Assembly: GCA_963711035.1 (NCBI GenBank)
Contig: CAVQCN010000001.1
Location: forward strand, 1 to 64,000
Direction of reading: 5' to 3'
DNA from: WHTK01 sp963711035
GTDB lineage: Bacteria > Chloroflexota > Dehalococcoidia > DSTF01 > WHTK01
Length of the DNA stretch: 64,000 nucleotides
The notes under the pieces were generated by a model. It was not told the DNA's origin and did no database searches. It saw only the letters and a list, made by a program, of their open reading frames with translations. Numbering within the stretch: the first letter of the stretch is position 1; each line of letters begins with the position of its first letter. The translations under genes were made by a program, and so were the position numbers. Below are positions 17,372 to 25,727 of the stretch, piece by piece.

Positions 17372-18754
17372 CTAGCTGGTTGCGGTGGTTGGACTTGCTT
17401 TCTCCGCGACCGACCGTGCAACCAGCGCCCCCTGGCGCTGTAGTTCTTTTCTCACCTCATTCACATCCACATCGGCCGGACTCACGCCATGCTTCGCCGC
17501 CTGGGCGGCAGCGACACCGGCGCCCTGGCCAAGCACCCAGCACTCGGGGATCTCGCGCAGCGCGGCATGGGACGCAGGATCGCAGGAGAGGTTCCGCCCC
17601 GCCGCCAGGAGGCCTTCGAGCTTCTCGGGCACCAGCGCGCCGTAGGGGATTTCGAGCGTCGAGAACTCAGGTGACAAGCCGGGGCAGAGACCGATTGCTT
17701 CTTCGGACTCGCCGCCCGCGCGCCATTCGTCCATCGTCACCTTGGTCTTGCCCGCCAGACGCCGGCTGTGACGCGTGCCCACCTGCGAACCAGTGTCCAG
17801 CAGCCAGGCTCGCTCGAAGCCGGGCATATTGCCGCGGAACCATCCCAGAACCTGTCGAGCTGAGTCGCGTGACCGAAACTCGACTTCTGTGAGGTCCTCG
17901 ATGCTCAAGGCCGAGTAGCCCGTGAACTTCGGCGTCACGAACAAGGCAACGGAGTCATAGGGTGTCACGAAGGCGGTGTTGTTCAACCAGCGATCTTCGT
18001 GGTTGGCCTGACTCATCAGCGCGCTGTACTTCTCCGGATACATCATGCGGAAGTCCAGGTAGCGCCGCATGTCCACATTGCCAATACGGAAACTCGTATT
18101 GAGACGGGCATGGGAACCTACCGCGTCGAAATCGCTGTCATACTGGGCGCCGGCCATCGCGAAAATGTCGCCGTCGCCGGTGCAGTCGACGACAACGTCG
18201 GCGAGCAGAGCGAATCGTCCTTGCTTGCTCTCGAAAATCACTCCCTCGACGCGGCCGTCACTCACCACTGGCGCGACGGCCCAGCAGTGAAAGAGAACCT
18301 TCACCCCCACTTCGCGGACCACGTCGTTGGAGATGAGCTTGAGCACCTCCGGGTCCACGGTGGGCGAATAGTTGACGATGCCGCGCTGTCCCGAGGTCCG
18401 CACTCCCCAGTAACCGGCGAGCTTGCTGTCGCGGGAGCCCCAGTGTTCCTCTGGAGGCCCTATCAGAGCATCGGCGTCCTTACAACGGTCCGTTAGCTCT
18501 TTACCAATGCCGGCCACGACGAGGTTGCCGTTCCAGTCCGTCATCCGGTCGATCCAGATGACGAGACCGCCGGTCGAGAGGCCTCCCAGGCACCCGTAGC
18601 GTTCCACGAGAGTGACTTCGGCGCCGCCCCGGGCCGCAGCCACGGCGGCGCTGAAACCGGCGGGCCCTCCGCCGACCACAAGGACCTCGCTCACTCCAAA
18701 GACGTCGACCTCCCGCGCCGGCTCCAAAATCGACTTTCCTGCACCTGATCGCAC
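17372..18754 (-). CDS. FAD-dependent oxidoreductase (FAD_oxidored type)
   Basis: About 460 aa. The Rossmann FAD motif VLVVGGGPAGFSAAVAAARG is near residues 25-44, followed by LVERYGCLGGLSTGG, typical of the FAD-dependent oxidoreductase family with a Cys next to the flavin-binding loop. The mid-protein DVVVDCTGDGDIFAMAG and C-terminal LLAAGRNLSCDPASHAALR complete the FAD site. The upstream GTG 18754 is uncertain; a later start just before SEVLVVGG would fit family N-termini. It precedes the UGSC selenoprotein on the same strand and is divergent from the ABC importer across operator copy 4. A role in reducing or oxidising the same substrate as the selenoprotein is inference. Confidence 0.85.
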   Translation of the reverse strand: MRSGAGKSILEPAREVDVFGVSEVLVVGGGPAGFSAAVAAARGGAEVTLVERYGCLGGLSTGGLVIWIDRMTDWNGNLVVAGIGKELTDRCKDADALIGPPEEHWGSRDSKLAGYWGVRTSGQRGIVNYSPTVDPEVLKLISNDVVREVGVKVLFHCWAVAPVVSDGRVEGVIFESKQGRFALLADVVVDCTGDGDIFAMAGAQYDSDFDAVGSHARLNTSFRIGNVDMRRYLDFRMMYPEKYSALMSQANHEDRWLNNTAFVTPYDSVALFVTPKFTGYSALSIEDLTEVEFRSRDSARQVLGWFRGNMPGFERAWLLDTGSQVGTRHSRRLAGKTKVTMDEWRAGGESEEAIGLCPGLSPEFSTLEIPYGALVPEKLEGLLAAGRNLSCDPASHAALREIPECWVLGQGAGVAAAQAAKHGVSPADVDVNEVRKELQRQGALVARSVAEKASPTTATS

Positions 18755-18829
18755 GGCAATCCTCGATTCTGAACTGGATTCTTCGAGAGGCAGCTTATGG
18801 GTAACTCCCGGTGCCGGGTTCCTCCATCA

Positions 18830-18844
18830 GGACAAATTCTGTCC
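18830..18844. promoter_or_regulatory. GGACAGA-type palindromic operator, copy 4
   Basis: GGACAAATTCTGTCC, between the divergent FAD oxidoreductase (starts 18754) and the solute-binding lipoprotein gene (starts 19009). One position differs from the consensus GGACAGANTCTGTCC. Confidence 0.72.
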
Positions 18845-19008
18845 GGAATCAGGACTCAAGTCTCGGTTCGCCAGAGTACTGTAGTGGCCAATCGAAGGGA
18901 ACCCGTCATGCTTGGTTCAGAAGTAGATACGTGCCCAACGCTGACCGGAGTGCACGCATCCGGATTTGATGACCGCGAACGCGCGCAAAACTTGGGAGGG
19001 AGTCGAAC

Positions 19009-20721
19009 ATGAGCCCTAGCTATTGGGACGGCATCACCGGGGAGCGCATTGGCAGGCGAAGGCTGTTGAAAGCAGGAGCGTCTTTCTCGCTCGGCGCTGC
19101 AGCATTGGCGCTGGTTGGTTGCGGTGGCAGCAACAACGGGTCGAGCACTCCAACTGCGGCATCCAATGGCGGCTCACCGGCAGCTGGAAGCTCACCGGCA
19201 GCGGCAGCAGGAACACCGAAGCAAGGTGGCGTCGTTCGATATCGCCTGGTAAACGACCCGGCGCATTTTGACATTCACCAGGCGCCTGACGAGTTGGTTA
19301 GCAACGTAACGACCTTGATGTACGACCAGCTCCTTCAGTTCGATCCGGTGAAGGACAAAGGGGCAATAGTTCCCGACCTGGCGTCTAGCTATGAGACGCC
19401 AGAGCCAACCACCATCGTCTTCACGCTCAGCGACGCGACCTTCCATGACGGTACGCCGTTTACCTCTGCGGACGTCAAAGCGACGATGGACCGCATTAAG
19501 AATCCGCCGGAAGGCGTCATCTCCGTGCGCCAGAAGCAGTTCGATATCCTCGATAGTGTCGAGACGCCTGACGATCGGACGGCCACGTTCCATTTGACCC
19601 AACCCAGCGCATCGTTCTTCGGCACTCTTGCGCACATGAACCCGGCGATCTACTCAGCGAAGGACATTTCGTCCGGTTTTGACTTCAAGACCAAAGTGAA
19701 TGGCACCGGCCCGTTCATGCTCGATCAGGTCAATGCGGGCTCGCTCTACCGCGTGAAGCGCAACCCAAATTACTTCGTCAAGGACTTGCCTTACCTGGAC
19801 GCTTGGGAATTCCACATCATTCCTGAGGCCGTGGCAACATACGCCGCATTCCAAACCAAGAACTTGGACGTGTATGGTCCTGCCACGGCTGACATCGCCT
19901 CCATCCAAAAGATGAGCGACGTAACGTTGGAGCAGGCAGCCGGGACTGCCTTCTGGAGGACGGTCATCGCGACTTTCAAAGACCCGTGGAAAGACCAGCG
20001 GGTGTGGAAGGCGATCCATATGTCCATCAATAAGGACGACTTCAACCAGGCGGTCTACGAGGGCACCAACCAGACGGGGGCGATGATGCCACCCGGTTCC
20101 GAATGGGCGCTCAGCGAAGACGAGCTTCTGCAGGTTCCGGGCTACAAGGGCATCGGCGACGGTAAAGAAAGCAACATGGATACGCGCTGGACCGAGGCAC
20201 GCAAGCTCATGGACGCTGCCGCCTTCCCGAAGTCGGTGAAAGCGGACCTGTTCGGCAGGTCAGATAGCGACAGCTTCAAGACGTGGGCCGCCGTTTTCGC
20301 TGACGGCGTCCGCCACGTCGGCATCGACACAAACCAGAACCTGTTCGAACGGGGTACCTACGACCAGCGGCTTGCGGCGGGCGACTTCGGCGATCTGGCT
20401 GCGAACTCGGGAAGCCTCGTCTTCCCTGACCCGACGCCGGTCTTTGCTGACACGTATCTCAAGGGCTCGCCACGCAATTACCAGCAGGTTGACGTTCCCG
20501 AGGTGGACGACCTGTTCACAAAGCAGGAGGCCGAGCTAGACCGAAGCAAGCGCTTCGAGTTGCAGAAGCAAATGCAGAAAGCCTATCTCGCCGTCTATCC
20601 GGAAACGGCGCCATTTACCGTTGCGAGGTTGGCGTTCTGGAACTACGTGAAGAACATACCGTTCATTTACGGCTCCATCTACCAGGGCAAGAAGCGGCAG
20701 TACATTTGGCTGGACACCTAG
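19009..20721 (+). CDS. ABC importer solute-binding lipoprotein, family 5 (peptide/nickel type)
   Basis: 570 aa extracellular binding protein. The N-terminus has a twin-arginine-like RRRLLKAG (16-23), a hydrophobic stretch and lipobox ALVGC with Cys38, then a Ser/Gly/Pro-rich linker. The SBP_bac_5 domain follows (GGVVRYRLVNDPAHFDIHQ, DATFHDGTPFTSADVKATMD, NPNYFVKDLPYLDAWEF). GGGAGGGAG precedes the ATG. Two permease genes follow. Members of this family bind peptides, opines, metals or other organics; the ligand here cannot be read off. Placement beside the UGSC genes and operator copy 4 suggests it imports their substrate. Confidence 0.92.
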   Translation: MSPSYWDGITGERIGRRRLLKAGASFSLGAAALALVGCGGSNNGSSTPTAASNGGSPAAGSSPAAAAGTPKQGGVVRYRLVNDPAHFDIHQAPDELVSNVTTLMYDQLLQFDPVKDKGAIVPDLASSYETPEPTTIVFTLSDATFHDGTPFTSADVKATMDRIKNPPEGVISVRQKQFDILDSVETPDDRTATFHLTQPSASFFGTLAHMNPAIYSAKDISSGFDFKTKVNGTGPFMLDQVNAGSLYRVKRNPNYFVKDLPYLDAWEFHIIPEAVATYAAFQTKNLDVYGPATADIASIQKMSDVTLEQAAGTAFWRTVIATFKDPWKDQRVWKAIHMSINKDDFNQAVYEGTNQTGAMMPPGSEWALSEDELLQVPGYKGIGDGKESNMDTRWTEARKLMDAAAFPKSVKADLFGRSDSDSFKTWAAVFADGVRHVGIDTNQNLFERGTYDQRLAAGDFGDLAANSGSLVFPDPTPVFADTYLKGSPRNYQQVDVPEVDDLFTKQEAELDRSKRFELQKQMQKAYLAVYPETAPFTVARLAFWNYVKNIPFIYGSIYQGKKRQYIWLDT

Positions 20722-20743
20722 AGTCCGTCATGAGCAGATCACG

Positions 20744-20775
20744 GTCCGCGGACAAACTCCCACGCGTCCGCGGAC
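20744..20775. other. Inverted repeat between binding-protein and permease genes
   Basis: The self-complementary 10-mer GTCCGCGGAC occurs at 20744-20753 and 20766-20775, 12 bases apart, so the two copies can also pair as one stem. No T tract follows. Such hairpins after binding-protein genes commonly stabilise that part of the message or partly terminate it. Confidence 0.6.
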
Positions 20776-20829
20776 GGTTCAGGGGAGCGGCGCTCCCCAT
20801 GAAATAGACGAACGGGGCCATCAGTTGCA

Positions 20830-21789
20830 ATGACTCAATACCTGGTCAGGCGTCTGATTGCGATGGTACCGACGGCCATCCTCATCTCACTATTCGTGTT
20901 CTTTATCATGCGCATCATGCCTGGTGATGTTGCCCTCCTGACGCTTGCCGGTCCGAATAGCGACCAGACGTTCACCCAGGAGCAGCTGGACCAGGCACGC
21001 GAGACCCTGGGCCTGAACAAGCCGCTCCCCGTCCAGTACTTGAACTGGATCGAGGACCTGTTCATTCACAAGGGCGGCGACTCGCTGCGCACGCACAAGC
21101 CGGTGTACGACGAGTTACTGCGGCGCATACCGCTGACGTTCCAGCTCGCACTGATGTCCATTGTCTTTGCGCACCTGATCGCTATCCCGGCCGGCGTCTA
21201 CTCAGCCCTGAAACGCAATACGCCGCTCGATCATGTCGTACGCTTTTTTGCAATCATCGGTCTGGCCACCCCGAGCTTCTGGGTTGGCATCATGCTGATC
21301 CTGTTCCTGGTCAAGGTCTTCAACTACTCGGTTCCCTTGGGTTATGTGAATCCCTTCCAGGACCCCTGGAAGAACTTCCAGCAGCAGATCTTTCCCGCGA
21401 TTGTCCTGGGTTCGGCCCTGTCAGCGTCCATCGCGAGGATGACGAGGGCAACGATGCTCGAAACGCTGAGCGAAGACTACGTGCGCACGGCCTGGTCGAA
21501 AGGGCTGCGCCAAAGCCAGGTCATCATTCGTCATGCCCTGAGAAACTCCCTCCTCCCCGTAATGACGATTTCAGCTCTGCAGATAGGAGCCCTAATCGCC
21601 GGCACTGTTATTACCGAGGAGGTCTTCTCGCTGCCGGGCATTGGCCGATATCTCGTCGATGCAATATTTGAACGCGACTATACGATTGTCCAGACCATTG
21701 TCTTGCTATTTGGACTGGCATACATGTTTGTGAACCTGTTGACAGACCTTGCGTACGCGGTTGTCGACCCGCGTATCCGGTACAGCTGA
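20830..21789 (+). CDS. ABC importer permease, DppB type
   Basis: 319 aa inner-membrane permease. The N-terminus MTQYLVRRLIAMVPTAILIS and GLNKPLPVQYLNW are typical of DppB/OppB. About six hydrophobic segments are visible, and the EAA loop that docks the ATPase reads DYVRTAWSKGLRQSQVI (~217-233). The C-terminus VDPRIRYS is usual. It follows the solute-binding gene after the inverted repeat and precedes the DppC-type gene. No ATPase gene is near, so the ATP-binding subunits must come from elsewhere. Confidence 0.93.
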   Translation: MTQYLVRRLIAMVPTAILISLFVFFIMRIMPGDVALLTLAGPNSDQTFTQEQLDQARETLGLNKPLPVQYLNWIEDLFIHKGGDSLRTHKPVYDELLRRIPLTFQLALMSIVFAHLIAIPAGVYSALKRNTPLDHVVRFFAIIGLATPSFWVGIMLILFLVKVFNYSVPLGYVNPFQDPWKNFQQQIFPAIVLGSALSASIARMTRATMLETLSEDYVRTAWSKGLRQSQVIIRHALRNSLLPVMTISALQIGALIAGTVITEEVFSLPGIGRYLVDAIFERDYTIVQTIVLLFGLAYMFVNLLTDLAYAVVDPRIRYS

Positions 21790-21820
21790 CCAGTGTAGGC
21801 GAGGAAGCAGAGGAGCTTTG

Positions 21821-22714
21821 GTGGCGACAGAAGCTGAGGCGATCCAGTTAACGCTGACTCCTCCAAAGAGCAACCGAATAGCAGCCATTGGCCGGCTTGT
21901 GAAGGAGCAGCCAGTAGGAACCATTGGACTGGTGATCTTTGTCGGGCTTGTCGTGGTGGCGACTTTTGCCCCTCTGATTGCAAACCACGATCCGATTGCC
22001 AATCACGTTTCGGACCGGCTTACGTCCCCGAATAGCACCTACTACTTCGGCACTGACGAGCTGGGGCGAGACGTCTTCTCTCGCATCGTCTACGGCGCCA
22101 GGATTTCGCTGTACGTGGGTATTTTCACGGTAGCGTTCGGTACGAGCATCGGCGCGGTGCTTGGCATTGTCAGCGCCTACTACACAACTCTGGACTTCAT
22201 TTTGCAGCGGTTCATTGACGCGATGCTCGGGATTCCTCACCTTCTGCTCGCCCTGGCCATCGTTGCTGTAATTGGTCCGAGCGTCACAAACACCATTTTC
22301 GCGATTGGCGTTGGTTTCATTCCCGGGAGCGCGCGAATCCTTCGTTCGCAAGCGATAGCTGTACGTCAGCGGCCATTTGTCGAATCGGCACGCTCCATTG
22401 GCGCCAGTGACTTTCGGATTCTGGTTCATCACATAGCGCCGAACTGCTTTGCGCCGTTCATCATTGTCGCGAGTAATGGCCTCGCGATTGCCATTCTCGC
22501 AGAAGCATCGCTGGCGTTCCTCGGGCTGGGTACACCGCCGCCTCAGGCCTCGTGGGGCAGCATGCTTAGCGGCGGGGTGCAGAACTACATCGTCCAGGCG
22601 CCGTGGCTGGGCATCTTCCCTGGCCTCGCGATCACAGTGGTCACGCTGGGCTTCTGCGTTTTTGGAGATTCACTCCGGGACGTGCTCGACCCCAGGCTTC
22701 GTGGATCCAGGTAG
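21821..22714 (+). CDS. ABC importer permease, DppC type
   Basis: 297 aa. GTG 21821 is chosen because GAGGAGC lies six bases upstream; the open frame extends further but that part does not resemble the family. The N-terminal membrane segment VGTIGLVIFVGLVVVATFAP, then YYFGTDELGRDVFSRIVYGAR (DppC signature) and the EAA loop RSIGASDFRILVHHIAPN are present. The C-terminus LRDVLDPRLRGSR is standard. It is the last gene of the importer operon before a UspA-type gene. Confidence 0.92.
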   Translation: MATEAEAIQLTLTPPKSNRIAAIGRLVKEQPVGTIGLVIFVGLVVVATFAPLIANHDPIANHVSDRLTSPNSTYYFGTDELGRDVFSRIVYGARISLYVGIFTVAFGTSIGAVLGIVSAYYTTLDFILQRFIDAMLGIPHLLLALAIVAVIGPSVTNTIFAIGVGFIPGSARILRSQAIAVRQRPFVESARSIGASDFRILVHHIAPNCFAPFIIVASNGLAIAILAEASLAFLGLGTPPPQASWGSMLSGGVQNYIVQAPWLGIFPGLAITVVTLGFCVFGDSLRDVLDPRLRGSR

Positions 22715-22776
22715 GTCGGCGACACGTGAGGTGGGTGGACGAGGCCGTCATCGTCAATGAGCGGACCGGATAAAGG

Positions 22777-23320
22777 ATGAACTTCCTCGTTACTCTGGAC
22801 GGTTCTCATGAGTCGGAAGCGATCCTCCCTCAGGCTACAATGCTGGCTAAGAGCTGCCGGGCCGCCGTCATCCTGTTCATGGTGGTCGAGCCACCTCCCG
22901 CGAGTAGCGCTGCCTCCCAGAGTCTCGAAAACATGGCAGTCGAGGAGGCTGGCGCAGCAGCGTCGCAGTTCGGAGGAGAACCCGCAATGCGAAGGCCCAT
23001 CGCACCCGCAGCCCGGCCTGCGGGAGAGCCGCGGTCAGGCTCTGGCTCGAATCAAGGACGAAGCTGAAGATTACCTCTCAGCCAAAGCCGAAGCGCTCAG
23101 GATCGCGGGCATCAAAGTGCGTACGATGGTCAGAATCGGAGAAGACCCGGTGAATGCCATTCTCGACTTTGCCGAACATAGCGGGGTCGACCTCGTGGCA
23201 ATGGCAACGCACGGCCGCTCGGGTCTGGACAGCCTGGTCCACGGCAGCGTCGCGGGCGCCGTAATCAAAGCCGGTGTCGTGCCAGTCCTCGCTCTCAGGC
23301 CGGAACCAGGGGCCTCATAG
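22777..23320 (+). pseudogene. Universal stress protein (UspA), frameshifted
   Basis: ATG 22777 starts MNFLVTLDGSHESEAILPQA, a normal UspA N-terminus. The second half, EAEDYLSAKAEALRIAG and the ATP-loop-like MATHGRSGLDSLVHGSVAGAVI, lies one frame away and runs to 23320. The shift falls near 23010-23040, in a GC-rich stretch. Joined, the halves give a full-length UspA of ~180 aa with an unusually long Pro/Ala-rich linker. Either a single indel error or a recent inactivation. The TGA closing the first frame is not a Sec codon because the sequence after it in that frame is not UspA-like. Confidence 0.8.
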
Positions 23321-23362
23321 AAGAGAGTCGCCCGGCTTCGCATCGCCGCGCGAGACTCGTTC

Positions 23363-24259
23363 ATGCTCATCACTGACGCGCAAGTCCACATCTACGAGCC
23401 GAGCACTCCTTCGCAGCCATGGCCGAAGGAGGCCGGTCGTATCCTGCCGCCAGCAAAGCACGCCAATCAATTCACGCCGGAGCAAATGCTCGGAGCGATG
23501 GAGGCAGTCGGTGTCGACCGCGCAGTCATCGTTCCACCGGTTTGGTCCGGGGATGACAACGCCACCGCCCTGGCCGCCGCCGCGAGATACCACGGCCGCT
23601 TCGCCGTGATGGGTCGCTTCAATCCGTACGCCAAGGACGGTCCGGAGCAGCTCGAACACCTTCTGGAGGAACCGAACCTCCTGGGTCTACGAATGAGCGG
23701 CCGCTGGTCGACAACCAGTAAAGAAATCCAGGATGCTTTCAAGGACCCGGAAATCGAGTGGTTCTGGCAATCCTGCGAGGACCTTGGTCTACCCCTCATG
23801 CTGCTCACCCGTCAGTTCATCTCAGATGTGGTGCCAATTGTTGAACGGCATCCTAGGCTCACCATCATCATCGACCACCTCTCCGCTCAAGGTGGCAAGA
23901 GCCTTGCCGAATCCTTCGCGACCATGGACGTCCTCGTGGCCCTGGCACGCCATCCTTGCGTCTACGTCAAGGTTGGCTATGCGCCGAATCGCTCCTTGCA
24001 GAAGTTCCCCTTCGAGGACGTGCATCCCTACCTGAGGCGCCTGTATGAAGCGTTTGGTGCGGGACGCCTGCTTTGGGAGGCGGACATCACGCAACTCACC
24101 AAGAACACCTATGACGAATGCCTGCGTCTGTGGCAGGACGGGCTCCCCTTCCTTTCCGACGATGAAAAGGAATGGATATTGGGACGCACTGCCGCAGAGG
24201 CCCTCAACTGGCCAGAGACAATCCAATCAAAGAATGACTCAGCCAAGGTTGCAGGATGA
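23363..24259 (+). CDS. Amidohydrolase family 2 (TIM-barrel metal hydrolase)
   Basis: 298 aa, amidohydrolase_2 type (as in decarboxylases and lactonases of aromatic degradation). The N-terminal D-A-Q-V-H-I motif gives the first metal ligand(s). MGRFNPYA and LLGLRMSG match the middle of the fold, LTIIIDHLSAQGG holds the conserved His near residue ~175, and LLWEADITQL near the C-terminus replaces the common GSDWP segment. Normal length. It stands 42 bases after the UspA gene, at the right end of the importer block. The substrate is unknown; a hydrolytic or decarboxylation step on the imported compound is inference. Confidence 0.85.
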   Translation: MLITDAQVHIYEPSTPSQPWPKEAGRILPPAKHANQFTPEQMLGAMEAVGVDRAVIVPPVWSGDDNATALAAAARYHGRFAVMGRFNPYAKDGPEQLEHLLEEPNLLGLRMSGRWSTTSKEIQDAFKDPEIEWFWQSCEDLGLPLMLLTRQFISDVVPIVERHPRLTIIIDHLSAQGGKSLAESFATMDVLVALARHPCVYVKVGYAPNRSLQKFPFEDVHPYLRRLYEAFGAGRLLWEADITQLTKNTYDECLRLWQDGLPFLSDDEKEWILGRTAAEALNWPETIQSKNDSAKVAG

Positions 24260-24475
24260 AGCGACAGACTCTCCGCTCGCTCTCCTTCACGACTGCGTTC
24301 TCCCTCGGTGATTTGTACGACCGGCGTGGTGAAAGCTTCTGTTCAGCTGCGCCAGAAGTCGTCCATTACGCGATCCGGGTAACCAAGCATAGGCGAATAC
24401 GAGCAGGTAGGAGCGGCCGAGAAAACTTAGGCCGCCCCCCGACCCCTCTAATCAGCCCATCTTGACAGGTCCAGG

Positions 24476-25402
24476 CTAGGCCCGTGAGGAGCGAGCCCGA
24501 ACATGATGGTAAGCCCCGATCGCGGCGGTGGCGCCGTCGCCGGCTGCCGCCGCCAGCAGGGACACTGAGTGCGCTCGGATGTCGCCGGCGGCGAAGACGC
24601 CCGGCACCGAGGTCTGCATCATGATGTCGGTCTCGATGTGGCCACTCGGGTCCAGACGCAGCACGTCCTCAAGAAAGGCCGTGTTGGGCTCCAGACCCAC
24701 GTAGACGAACACGCCCTGTAGCGGCTCGATGCGCTCGCTCCCGTCAGCGACCCGCAGCCTGACGCCGGTGACCGAGTCTTCACCGCAGATCTCTTCTACC
24801 ACCGACTCGAGCAAAACCTCGATGTTGGCCGCCGCCTCGACGCGCTCTACGAGGTAACGCTGCGCATCGAGCTCGGCGCCGCGATGGAAGACAAGCACCT
24901 TCTCAGTCTGCTCCGCCAGCACCAGCGCCTCATCGAGGGCGGAGTCGCCGCCCCCGATGACCCCGACGGTCTGCCCGGCAAAGAAGGGACCGTCACAGGT
25001 GGCGCAATGCGAGACCCCTTTGCCTGTGAAGCGTTCCTCTCCCGGCACGCCGAGGCTGCGCAGTTTCGATCCGGCAGCAATGATCACGCTACTGGCGCGC
25101 AGAGTGTCCTCGCTGCAGTGGACGATCGTGGCCCCGTCATCGAGTTCCAGCGACTCGACCGCGTCGAGGACGAACTCAGCGCCGGCGGCCTCCGCCTGAT
25201 CCTGCAGTAACGGGCCCAGCTCGAAGCCCGGCAAGCCCTCTGAGAAACCAGGCAGGTTGTCGATCTTCTCGGCGTTGATGATCTGGCCGCCGCTGCCCAT
25301 CTGGTCGACGACGGCGACGTGCAGGCCGTGACGGCCGGCAAACATCGCGGCCGCGAGACCTGCAACGCCGGCACCGACGATGACAACGTCGTACTCGTCC
25401 AT
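24476..25402 (-). CDS. trxB: Second thioredoxin reductase
   Basis: 308 aa NADPH-dependent flavoprotein. FAD motif VGAGVAGLAAAMFAGRHG (~9-26), redox pair CATC (~134-137), NADPH motif GGGDSALDEAL, and the C-terminal GVFAAGDIRAHS. It is clearly a paralogue of the trxB at 2269, but diverged. It runs leftward, away from the UGSC fusion gene, with operator copy 5 between them. A dedicated electron donor for the UGSC selenoproteins is plausible from position. Confidence 0.93.
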   Translation of the reverse strand: MDEYDVVIVGAGVAGLAAAMFAGRHGLHVAVVDQMGSGGQIINAEKIDNLPGFSEGLPGFELGPLLQDQAEAAGAEFVLDAVESLELDDGATIVHCSEDTLRASSVIIAAGSKLRSLGVPGEERFTGKGVSHCATCDGPFFAGQTVGVIGGGDSALDEALVLAEQTEKVLVFHRGAELDAQRYLVERVEAAANIEVLLESVVEEICGEDSVTGVRLRVADGSERIEPLQGVFVYVGLEPNTAFLEDVLRLDPSGHIETDIMMQTSVPGVFAAGDIRAHSVSLLAAAAGDGATAAIGAYHHVRARSSRA

Positions 25403-25727
25403 GATTCCTCCCGAAACCAGCCGGAGCTGATGGCGATTTATTCGTCGATAACTAGCAATTGCCTCTTAAGACGGACAACGGAAAGACCGGCCGTCGTTAA
25501 GGCGCGGCGCACAGCCACGCCTGAGACTCTACAAGGCAACCTCCGGATGAGGCCTGAGCATGCCGGACAGACTCTGTCACCCTTAGGGGGCTGCTCCTTC
25601 CAGCGCCAGCGCTAACGTTGTAGCCTGGCTCAGGCTCAGACTTGGGCCGCTGTAGCGTGATGTACGCAGAGCGTCGGACGCAGCCTGCGTGTGGCCTCTG
25701 TTGCACACACGACGAGGGGGTAGAGAC
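25403..25727. other. 325-bp divergent control region
   Basis: Lies between trxB (leftward) and the UGSC fusion gene (rightward). Apart from operator copy 5 at 25565 and the ribosome-binding GGGGG before ATG 25728, no gene or clear hairpin is visible. Confidence 0.5.
25565..25579. promoter_or_regulatory. GGACAGA-type palindromic operator, copy 5
   Basis: GGACAGACTCTGTCA, identical in its 15 bases to copy 2 in the grdC/grdE promoter 18.7 kb away. It lies 163 bases from the trxB start and 149 from the UGSC fusion start. Confidence 0.75.

Noticed and set aside
22777..23067. TGA at the end of the first UspA frame as a Sec codon
   Set aside because: The continuation of UspA is in another frame; after the TGA in the same frame nothing resembles UspA, so this is a frameshift.
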